Shown: positions 48,501-56,100 of the stretch, one piece after another
Layout of the letters: the number at the start of each line of letters is the position of its first letter
How positions within the stretch are numbered: the stretch's first letter is position 1
Origin: Nautilus pompilius
Taxonomy: Eukaryota; Mollusca; Cephalopoda; Nautilida; Nautilidae
Reading direction: 5' to 3'
NCBI GenBank assembly: GCA_018389105.1
Contig: JACATO010000970.1
Coordinates: forward strand, 191,001-255,000
DNA length: 64,000 nt
Program-made: the position numbers and the translations under genes
The notes under the pieces: generated by a model
What the model was told of the DNA's origin: nothing
What the model saw: only the letters and a program-made list of their open reading frames with translations
Database searches by the model: none

Positions 48501-51500
48501 GGGCCGAACTCTTCTAGACTTGATCAAGTAAGCATCATAATGATGGTAAATAGTTTGTCTTGTGATGAAGATGGACAAGAACTAACTTGTAAAATAGTAA
48601 GGAGTAGCTTCTGATACGAGATAAATTGAAAGTCCAATGAAGAACAGAAAAGGTGAAAGGCAAGCTTCCTAGTATGGAGATCTACTGAAGATGGGCTTAA
48701 AGTAAACTTAATCAAATAAAATTGATCATTTTAGGGCTATAATGTTTCATGGTCCAGTATAGAGGCAGAAGAAATTCTTATAATAATCTGGAGGTTTATT
48801 GGAGGAGTCTAGTTTCAGTGTGGAAGATTTCATATACACAGAAGCACCCTTTTGAAAACATCCTTATAAAATGTTTCTCAATTTAATTTTTCATTAAAAC
48901 TTTTTTTTTTTTTAAATTTTAGATTGTGTAAAAAACAAGAACAAACTCCCACAGACTGTTTTCTGTTATTTTTGAGTTTATAATTTAAAAAAAAATGAAA
49001 TAATTCAGAACCTCTTCAGGATCATTTTCCAACACTGTGCTTAATAAGCATATACTTGAAATCTGCAGTAAAAGAAGCTGAGATCAATGACATTTATAAC
49101 TTTGTTTTAAGAAAATTGAGAGATCCCATGAACAACCCTGGACTAGTTTTAAGAAGTGTCTTCCAGAGAATACAAAGAAACAACTTGAGAAATCCCCGTC
49201 TTACGTTAGACTTGGAGGATGCCATTCATCCTACTCTTAAGGTAACAAGCGTTTTTTGTTTCTATCCTTGTAATTTATGGAATTACAGTGAAGCAAGCAT
49301 TGATTACATTTGAAGATGTAGTTTCTACTCCAGTGAAGTTTAGTTTGTTTTCTTACTCTGCTGAGAGTCTTGCTTTAAAGATTCCGGCAGTTGAGCTGGA
49401 TAAAGTGAGATGCTTTTTTTACAGCCTGAAGCTCAACTATTGGAAAAATGCTGTCTACAGTTTCAGAAAGTGGTTGAAGTTATTTTGTCAAGACATGGAA
49501 AGGTGTGTTGAGCTTATATTACTTTTTTGGTGTTAATTGATTTCAGATTGCTACTTTGTGTGTGTGTGTGTGTGTGTGACAAGCATGAGATGTAGATAAA
49601 AAGGGAAAGGCATGTTCTCTGTGGCTGTAATTTGATATAGATTACATTTACTTAGACTGTAGGACTGATTTAGCAAATCTAAGGTAACTTTGATCTAGAC
49701 GTCTTTCAAAGCTTTCAGAAAGCAGCCCTCTACACCGGTGAAATTAAGTTTTACTTTTTGATGAGATGGCTATGAAGAACAAGTGAGAATGGTTTTAATG
49801 TCATAAGGATTCAGTTAATTATAAATAATGCACACATGAAATTAGCAAGTTGTAATTTTGTTGTTGGATGCATTGATACCCACATTATCAGTGCAGACAA
49901 ATGAAATGAGTATAGTCTGCAGTTCTGTAAAGATCACCAGAATTTCTGATGTATCAGCTAGCTAACAGCCATGTCTACATACTGAGTAAATCTTAAGTTT
50001 TTACTCAACTTTTCAGAAGACAAAGTCTGTAATGCCTTTTAAAAAAATAATTTGTAGCGCCATTGCATGTTGGTAATTTTCATTCCACATTTTACAGAAA
50101 ATTGTTGATGAACAAATGGATCTAAAGAGAATTGCTGATGTCACAATTGACCTCTATGTGATGACAGCGTGTCTAGCAAGAGCTTCCAGATCCTACTGTA
50201 TTGGTCTACGCAATTCTGACCATGAGGTATGTGACAAGTGGAGCAGTTTTGTTTGGTTAGTAGGGGGGCATCCTAAATTTCAAGTTTAGCTTGGTTCTAA
50301 AATTACGCATACTCTTTTACACTACCATTCAATATATTGATTGGCATTGTTGATATCAGTAGAGGTAGATAACAACAACAACAAAAAAGCAGTGTGTTTT
50401 AAGGCTGGAGTGTTACTTGCTTTGTATAGTACATTTTTAGTTTCAACAGAAAAAAAAATTAAATAAACTTTACTGAGAGACTTAGTATTCATTTTAAAAC
50501 AACTGCTGTAACTTCGGATCAGAAAGGCAAACAAATGTTCTAATAACCACCAACCTGTTTACATTGTTGACAGATTTCTCATTAGCTTCATCTATTATAC
50601 TTCAGATAATGATGGCAAAAACAGTTTGCTTGGAGGCTAGCAGGCGGATAGAAAACCTAATTTTCCAATTAGTTGAAGGTATGTACTTAAAAAAAAAAAA
50701 ACATCAACCCACACTTTCATTTTTAATATTAATTTTATTATAATTAAGCCCAAAAATAGAACTTTCTATGAAGGATGCTAAAAATTGTACTTAAAACTGT
50801 ACGTGGGAAGAATGTGAAAAAATTTTTAAATTTAAATTGTCTGCTTTCTACTTGTATTCTCAGTGGGCATATCATGTTTCTATAGAATTTCAAGTATAAA
50901 GTAACTGTAGTTGCAATATTTCATGTATTATCTGAATTACTGAATACTGTGGGCAAGTATTTTTTTAAAAAATGATTATTACAACTACTTCAATTATGTA
51001 ATTAAAAAGAAAAATTTAATTAAAATCAGTTACTGCAACCATCAGGTCAGTTTGCATACAAATGTGTATTTTGTTGTCATTGTCAGTAATTAATAAACTA
51101 GTTCTAGTCGCATGTTTGGAAAATGTCACCCAAATGTTGATAGCTTCAGCAGGAGCAAATTCTTTAATTGGAGGATACAGCTACTCCAAGATTAAATCAG
51201 TCAGTGAATCACTAGTTAAACTTAATCAGCTCAAATTGTCAGCAATGAGAGAGAAACAGTATCTGAACCCTTTTTGTATCCCTTGAATCTTTCTAATTAA
51301 GTCCATTCACTTCGTATTTTTATAATTCTCTCCAGCTTGTTCACACAATTTGTTGAAAGTAGTATTAATTCAACTAATATATGATTTAATTAAAGAATTT
51401 TTTAAGGAAAGAGCCAATTAGGTTCATATTTAAATTTTTGGAAATGTGCATCTACTTGTTAGTAGTTTCAAAGCAAGTGCTGTTTGTATATGCATTATGA

Positions 51501-51706
51501 TCCATAAACACACCACTGTAGCAGGCACTAGGTGCTTAAATACAGCCTACACTGCATCTTCATTACCTTTAAACTTTATGCAGCTTTATAATTTTTTTTA
51601 AACAGGAAAAATTGACAACAACGATGAAAACTATCGACACATAGCAGATATGGTCACCAAAAACAAAGGTTATGCAGCAGAACATCCACTGACAAGAAAC
51701 TGGTGA
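27147..51706 (+). CDS. ACAD9: acyl-CoA dehydrogenase family member 9, mitochondrial
   Basis: Eighteen coding exons: 27147-27416, 30663-30753, 32530-32631, 32981-33087, 33666-33766, 36810-36960, 37749-37851, 38006-38079, 40228-40303, 43499-43569, 47683-47802, 47898-48026, 48448-48527, 49069-49241, 49425-49502, 50098-50226, 50606-50678, 51606-51706. They encode about 675 residues (human 621). The product is a flavin-dependent fatty acyl-CoA dehydrogenase of the VLCAD group; in mammals it also assembles respiratory complex I on the inner membrane. The N-terminus ([18 protein letters not shown]) fits a matrix-targeting peptide. ACAD9-like signatures are [52 protein letters not shown] and LGIRGSNTCEV. 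The catalytic glutamate of IFEGTNEILR is the last codon of exon 12 (residue about 465). ATG 27147 has good context; the frame upstream has only GTG. All junctions are GT-AG with matching phase except 13/14, where donor phase 2 meets acceptor phase 1. It converges with RPL18A. Confidence 0.95.
27417..28017 (+). other. ACAD9 intron 1, proximal part
   Basis: GC-rich sequence continues to about 27560, then (GATA)n and (CT)n microsatellites. No conserved coding block was seen. The donor is GTACCTG after AAG. Confidence 0.6.
28018..29580 (-). mobile_element. CR1-like LINE fossil in ACAD9 intron 1
   Basis: On the minus strand, from 29580 downward, come blocks of an APE-type endonuclease and reverse transcriptase in order. 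[19 protein letters not shown] and [14 protein letters not shown] appear first, then [14 protein letters not shown] with [14 protein letters not shown]. Next is a decayed [14 protein letters not shown] and [12 protein letters not shown] (the SDH motif of the nuclease), then near 28330 FFKKGSR, and at 28230-28060 [12 protein letters not shown] with [13 protein letters not shown] (corresponding to the AFDxVPHxxLLxKL motif). Stops and frameshifts interrupt it. No 3' end or tail was recognised, so the copy is truncated within the reverse transcriptase. Confidence 0.75.
29581..30662 (+). other. ACAD9 intron 1, distal part
   Basis: AT-rich; nothing recognised. It ends in a TTTTTATCTACTTGCAG acceptor at 30662. 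Confidence 0.6.
30754..32529 (+). other. ACAD9 intron 2
   Basis: 1.8 kb of AT-rich intron with no recognised element or internal exon. Confidence 0.7.
32632..33665 (+). other. ACAD9 introns 3 and 4 (exon 4 lies between at 32981-33087)
   Basis: Both introns are AT-rich and lack recognised elements. Intron 4 (33088-33665) holds only short chance open frames. Confidence 0.65.
33767..34386 (+). other. ACAD9 intron 5, part before the Tigger fossil
   Basis: Contains poly-T runs near 33805 and 34150. Opposed short open frames are present but not recognisable. The left end of the Tigger element probably lies in here, but I could not define it. Confidence 0.45.
34387..35990 (+). pseudogene. Tigger/pogo transposase fossil (TIGD1-like) in ACAD9 intron 5
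   Basis: A nearly complete but frameshifted transposase. The N-terminal DNA-binding part starts [16 protein letters not shown] at about 34387, with [18 protein letters not shown] and [14 protein letters not shown]. The DDE core has [12 protein letters not shown] (first Asp) at about 34940-34980, [20 protein letters not shown] (about 35020-35080) and [16 protein letters not shown] (second Asp) at about 35280-35330. A decayed PTTHGSRDH stretch lies where the third acidic region should be. [14 protein letters not shown] (about 35530) follows, then an acidic tail ([16 protein letters not shown]) to about 35990. Motif order and the acidic tail match TIGD1-type proteins. It is inactive. Confidence 0.85.
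35995..36300 (+). pseudogene. Tc1-like transposase fragment in ACAD9 intron 5
   Basis: Just after the Tigger fossil, two frames give [18 protein letters not shown], matching the QQD motif around the second catalytic Asp of Tc1 enzymes. These are followed by [18 protein letters not shown], matching the LNPIELLWDELDRKVR region. Only this short core remains. The ends were not found. Confidence 0.65.
36301..36809 (+). other. ACAD9 intron 5, 3' end
   Basis: AT-rich; nothing recognised before the acceptor TTTTAAATCAG. Confidence 0.6.
36961..37748 (+). other. ACAD9 intron 6
   Basis: 788 bp, mixed composition; no element recognised. Confidence 0.65.
38503..39751 (-). mobile_element. mariner element (Hsmar1/SETMAR-like lineage) in ACAD9 intron 8
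   Basis: A 1249-bp element with ends TTAG(A/G)T(T/C)G(T/C)TACAAA in inverted orientation. The minus strand carries a decayed transposase starting [19 protein letters not shown] near 39560. [19 protein letters not shown] (helix-turn-helix) follows, then [13 protein letters not shown] and [10 protein letters not shown], which holds the first catalytic Asp-region residues. A damaged HDNAHSH-like motif and [13 protein letters not shown] precede a C-terminal [14 protein letters not shown]. Several stops break it. Mariner enzymes act as dimers at TA targets. Two other partial copies of the same family are in this window. Confidence 0.85.
39752..40227 (+). other. ACAD9 intron 8, 3' part
   Basis: AT-rich with a short (CT)n run near 39968-39983; nothing else recognised. 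The part of intron 8 before the mariner (38080-38502) is likewise featureless. Confidence 0.6.
40304..41180 (+). other. ACAD9 intron 9, 5' part
   Basis: AT-rich; short open frames only. Nothing recognised. Confidence 0.6.
41190..41610 (-). mobile_element. RNase H fragment of a non-LTR retrotransposon
   Basis: Minus-strand frames give [20 protein letters not shown] and, in another frame, [10 protein letters not shown]. Together these match the RNase H motif W(I/V)PGHxGIxGNExADxLA. Upstream pieces (ILSDSLSP and a stretch where the ELxAI helix is expected) fit the preceding active-site motifs. Only retroelements of some LINE clades carry this domain downstream of the reverse transcriptase. This is a short, decayed fragment inside ACAD9 intron 9. 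Confidence 0.5.
41880..42381. mobile_element. Tigger-type MITE, uninterrupted copy (family A)
   Basis: Inverted ends AGGTTGA(T/G)AAT(C/T)CCTTAT(T/C)TG bound about 500 bp. The interior aligns throughout, in opposite orientation, with the element at 56078-57896. Shared blocks include CTACAGTTCCGGTAGGCCTA and TTTCATGCACAAAATGATTTTAAAATATT. The ends resemble a family I recall from mammalian Tigger-derived repeats (CAGGTTGAGTATCCCTTAT). It is non-coding and lies in ACAD9 intron 9. Confidence 0.85.
42382..43498 (+). other. ACAD9 intron 9, 3' part
   Basis: AT-rich with no recognised element. It ends in a TTTGGTTGTTTTGTCTAG acceptor. Confidence 0.6.
44866..45925. mobile_element. hAT-type non-autonomous element, long copy
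   Basis: 1060 bp bounded by inverted CAGTGGTTCCCAACC. The interior shares long inverted blocks with the 508-bp element at 58204-58711 (for example the region reading CTTATAAG(A/C)TG and the GAGGGTGGCAGAG block), so both belong to one family. A plus-strand open frame at 45510-45776 and its opposite frames are not protein-like. The flanking 8-mers are ATCTAGAT and GTATAAAT, which agree at only five positions. The target duplication is either decayed or lost by deletion. Confidence 0.8.
45926..46069 (+). mobile_element. mariner 3'-end fragment
   Basis: Matches the last 140 bp of the mariner at 38503-39751 (inverted relative to it). It includes the codons for the C-terminal CID(x)DGTYFDQ and the terminal repeat ending TTTGTAACAACCTAA, followed by TA. 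The 5' nine tenths are missing, and the fragment abuts the hAT-type element exactly. Confidence 0.85.
47261..47682 (+). other. ACAD9 intron 10, 3' end
   Basis: AT-rich; nothing recognised. The intron start (43570-43989) is also featureless. Confidence 0.6.
48528..49068 (+). other. ACAD9 intron 13, with mismatched phase at its borders
   Basis: The donor is ATCAA|GTAAGC at 48527/48528. The best acceptor is CTGCAG at 49068, with a weak pyrimidine tract. An alternative acceptor ATTCAG at 49008 also gives the wrong phase. No intervening microexon could be identified by eye. Confidence 0.6.
49503..50097 (+). other. ACAD9 intron 15, with (TG)n repeat
   Basis: Contains a (TG)n tract at about 49557-49578. 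Nothing else recognised. Confidence 0.65.
50227..50605 (+). other. ACAD9 intron 16
   Basis: 379 bp of AT-rich intron; nothing recognised. Confidence 0.65.
50679..51605 (+). other. ACAD9 intron 17
   Basis: 927 bp, AT-rich. The 74-codon open frame at 51062-51286 has no recognised content. Confidence 0.65.
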
Positions 51707-51834
51707 TTGTTTAGGGTGCAGAGAATAAGTTCTTAAAATATTTAGTGTTTGGTGATGGCTGTCCATTTGGTGATTGTTTAGGGTGCAGAGAATAAGTTCT
51801 TAAAATATTTAGTGTTTGGTGATGGCTGTCCATT
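51701..51834 (+). repeat. 67-bp direct duplication across the ACAD9 stop codon
   Basis: Two adjacent copies, apparently identical, at 51701-51767 and 51768-51834. The unit starts TGGTGATTGTTTAGGG, so it includes the final Trp codon and TGA of ACAD9. Translation still stops in the first copy, so the second is 3' UTR. Lack of divergence suggests a recent event or an assembly artefact. Confidence 0.95.
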
Positions 51835-51839
51835 AGAAG

Positions 51840-53059
51840 ATAATTTATGTAAATTATATTTTGGCCACTACAATGCAACTTAACAGATGAAGATAGTCTT
51901 GGGAGGGCTTTTTTCAACTACAAATATGGGATAAATTTATGCAATGTGGTGGTCAACAAATTTAGCTTTAACAAACCATCCTCTTGCTTTGTACCCATTT
52001 AAAAAATGCCACCATTGAAAGGCTATTCTTAATCTCCATCTATGGGTGTTAACTATAGATTTCACAGCTTAAGAAACCAATAAGCCTACATAAAAAAAAG
52101 TCAAAATGCCACTTTATAAAGACTAGGAAGATCTTACTACAAATATTTGTCTGAGATTCAGCATGTATCAGTAAGGCAAGCATGTGATGAGAAACTGGCT
52201 GCATGACATTCAGGATTAATTGAAGAAATTTAGATGTGATAATTGTTAACCATAATGATGGAAAAAGATTCTGGTTTACACAGATGAACCTGAGCTTTTC
52301 TATCTGCAAACCAGCCCATTCAAAACAATAAAGGGTAGAGTGAAGGTACCAGGATCATTTTATTACCCTGGCTAATGAACTGGTTATCCCTATTAGTGAT
52401 GATTTCCTTTTACTGTCCCTTGTAAAATTTTGTTTTACTATCTTGTCTTTACATGCTACATTAAAGCAATTTTTTAGGCATGATCAACAGTTTTATTTAA
52501 TAGATGATTATGTAACACTCTATAAACCAAAGGTTGTTATATTTGTTTATGCACATGGTAGGATTCTATAGCTGAGATGAATTTTTTTGTTGAATTTTGG
52601 AGCTCATCAGTAGAGGAAAAAAAAATTGGTACCACTATTTGCTGGGTATTTTAAATGTTGACTTTACATGTACATAGCCATCAAATGATCAGTACTTTAT
52701 TTTAAAAATACAGATTGTACCACTATTTTGAATTTAGGGAATTTTCATACGCATCCAGTATATTTGGATAGGTACTGGGGTAATCTTAAAAGATCATGGT
52801 TCAATTATATTTGTAACAGCATAATTTCATGTTCACCTGCTGACTTGAGTTGCACCATCATCATGTAGTGATATCTGAGTAATAAACATTCAGAGGATAA
52901 CATTACATTTGTTTCAAAGCACGCATCTGATCGGCCAAATATTGTTTTTGACAAAGAGAAAAATTTCCGACTTAGTAACTTCAGTTAACTCTGTTATAGG
53001 GGAAGCATCAATAACATTCCCAAATGTTAAAAAAAAAAACACAACAATGAAGTAATAGT
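51840..53059. other. ACAD9 3' UTR and convergent intergenic region
   Basis: AT-rich DNA between the convergent ACAD9 and RPL18A genes. Plus-strand AATAAA hexamers at 52327 and 52881 are candidate ACAD9 polyadenylation signals. No other gene seen. Confidence 0.55.
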
Positions 53060-53065
53060 TTTATT
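53060..53065 (-). terminator. polyadenylation signal of RPL18A
   Basis: TTTATT on the plus strand reads AATAAA on the minus strand, about 40 nt past the RPL18A stop. This is the short 3' UTR expected of a ribosomal protein gene. Confidence 0.75.
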
Positions 53066-53104
53066 TAATTGATCGAGACAGTACAGAATGCTGCCAGCCC
53101 TCTC

Positions 53105-56100
53105 TTAATAACTGAAGTTGGTGTTTGGCCTATTTGTAGTAACTCTAGGATGATGCAAAGGTCTGTTCACTCTGTGGGGCAATGGAAACTTGATCTTGCT
53201 ATCCTGAAAAGTTCAGAGATAAGATTTTTATGAATGAACTGATTTTATTTATTTGAAATGAGAACAGCTGTATATCCAAAAAGTAGATGACCCTGGCCAA
53301 ACTACGTTAACTTAGCAAGGTTAGGGTTAAACTTGAAAATTAGTATATACAGAATAAGCCTATCATCTGCACTCATTTCTTGCAACCCTTCAGTATACAA
53401 CTTAAAGAAATTTATTATCAATAAAGTACTAAACTGCATAAATTGCTAAAGTAAAAGGTCCTGCACATAACATCAATTTACAGACTTTTTAAAATTTGAA
53501 ACCTGTATACTGATTGATGCTTTCCAACAAAGGATAATGAATTGGGCAAGGTTTATGTTAGGTGAAACTATGACAAACTGGCTGTTGATAATAATGGAAA
53601 AAGTACTTCATTTGACTAGGCTTAGAAATAAGGAAATTCACTTACATGAAATTGCTTTATGTAGCTTCTTCTGCACTTTTTTGGTTCAATGATTTTGACA
53701 CGGATTATCTGGATTGAAGCAGGTCTCGCACGATGTTTTGCTCCCATGTCACGATCTAATAAGCAAATTGAATTTTAAAATGTACAATCAGGTTTGAATT
53801 TCACGCAAGGTACTTATGTTCTTAAATTTTTTTCAAAACAGAGGCATCTGTACAAATCTCTTACAATAATCTAAACATAAGATTATTTTGCTGTAAGATG
53901 AACTATTTCTCCAAGGTATCCATATTTTGACTGACAACAAAAAAACTTTGTATACATATAACAGTCCAGTCAAAGAACACTCAGAAATCTGGTGGTTAAG
54001 ACATTTTGTCATTTCTATTGAGATCATGCTGTTTGGTCAAACTGAGGAAACAGGAACTATCAAATGGTTCTGCCACTCAACACACTAAGCAACAATGTAC
54101 TATAGATATGATTGATAACTTGTGTATCAATGATGAGTGGCTTAATGGAAATCCCTGTTATGTCCAGCAGATGATGAACAAGTCTTTACAGTACTTTAGG
54201 ATCATTTGAACTCAATTCTAAATTTACTAAATTCTAAGTAGCTACAACCTGATGGAAAAAGCCCTGGAGAGATATATCCTAGCTGAGCAATTTGGTACAG
54301 AGCCAAGACAGATCTTGTATTCACCAAGGCATACAACTCATAGAAACCTCTTGTCAATGTTTCAACAAAGCATCCTGCATGAAGACTAACCTACTATACC
54401 TCCAGAACTTGTCTGAAAGAGAAAAAGTGCACACAGCTTCATTCCTGGAGAGCGAACTTATATTGGATCATCCCAACCAACATCTATGGCAAAATCTGGA
54501 TCTGCATGCTGCACATTAGCCTACCAAGTACTAATTTCCTAATACATAGAATAATTGCAACCCCATTCTGAAGGTATCCAAAATAAAGGTTCACTAATTT
54601 GACTGAAATAGTTAGTGTGGTATATTATAGTTAGGGGAGACAACTGATAGTTTTCTAAATCCAATGTCTGCTACAAACTGAGTTAAGGTTGAGTCAGCCA
54701 CAATCTCTGATGCCCCTGCACTGTATTTGATAGGATGTTTTATCATGTTGGCAATTGTTAATGTCCATGAGTTTTTCCACCTTAAGAGATTTCTTGACTG
54801 AAAAGCTTGCATAATGCCTTTAGAATATCTGCCAGAGTTCTAATTCCTTAGCTAAACAGCATTTATAAAAACTGACCAACCAGTATAGGTAGGCTCTATG
54901 ATACTTATGATTAAGTAAGTATTGTAATATCATGAACAAAAGCTATTGGTTAGAAACTCTATCTACCATAAACGTAAAAACAAAGTTTAACTTCCTAGCC
55001 AAAAGCCACATGGCTCATAGTACACACCCCAAAAAATCATTTCTTATACTGCACATGGTATCTAGGGTCATAAACAAAACAGAATCATGTCAGCTTGATC
55101 ACTCAGCTTGCCAATATTTAAATTACTTGAATTAGAAATTCCAAACCAGTCAACATAAATATTATTACTAAGAATTATTAATAGTGGCAAGACTTCGCAT
55201 ATCATAAAAATCTGCTTTGGAATATGCAAAAGATACTCATTCCATAATCAAAATAAATTTTTAGAGATGTTTTTGTTAATAAAAATCCACCTGATATATA
55301 TAACTTCACATACTGCAACATAGCCAGGCATTCCATGCATTAATCATTTCTGATTTCAACCATTTTTAAATGGGAAAGTTCTTCAGATCTATTTATTTTC
55401 CTGCTTGTGATTATACAATGTACCAAATAAATTTCACTAAAGAAAACACCCATAGTTTCCAGAAACAAAGGTAATCTATCTATAAGAATCTTAATAGAAA
55501 GATAACAAAACTTTTCTTGCATAACCCCATCTCCCACAAAGCATCTTAAAGTTGAAATATCTGGGTTTTGTTAAAAAAAATATTTTTGTGATTTCAAATT
55601 ATAGCAACACTAGATATTATAATGGGACGAAAAAGAATAAGTCAAGACAATAATGCACTGATTAGCAGTGTAACAAGTTCATTAGCTTTCACAGGTACAG
55701 ACCAAGAAAGGCGACTACTTGTATTGATATAGCACACTTTCTGACACCAGCTGCAGCAACAATCAGCTGAGTAAAAGGTAACATAGTATGCTAAAAAGTT
55801 GGTCCCTAATGTCTACTTCTCTACACATTCAGATATTAACACACAGATGACACATTTTCATGACTGATCCAGGAAGCCCCTTAAAAAGGACTATTTTCAC
55901 TACCCTGACCCATTAAAATATTATGTATGCAGACATATACGACATCAATGCAATGTAGTCGAGGAGAAAAATTAATAAAACCAACCAAAAAATTGATGGC
56001 TTTTTACATAACCCATGTAAAAAAAAAAAACCTGAAATATCTAGTTTCTGTTAGAAAAATATGCTTGACAATAAATTCAGGTTGAGAATCCCTTATCTGA

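Noticed and set aside
49009..49068. Extending ACAD9 exon 14 to the acceptor at 49008 to repair the frame
   Set aside because: It yields the same phase-1 requirement and would insert about 20 hydrophobic residues with no family counterpart, so it does not solve the mismatch.
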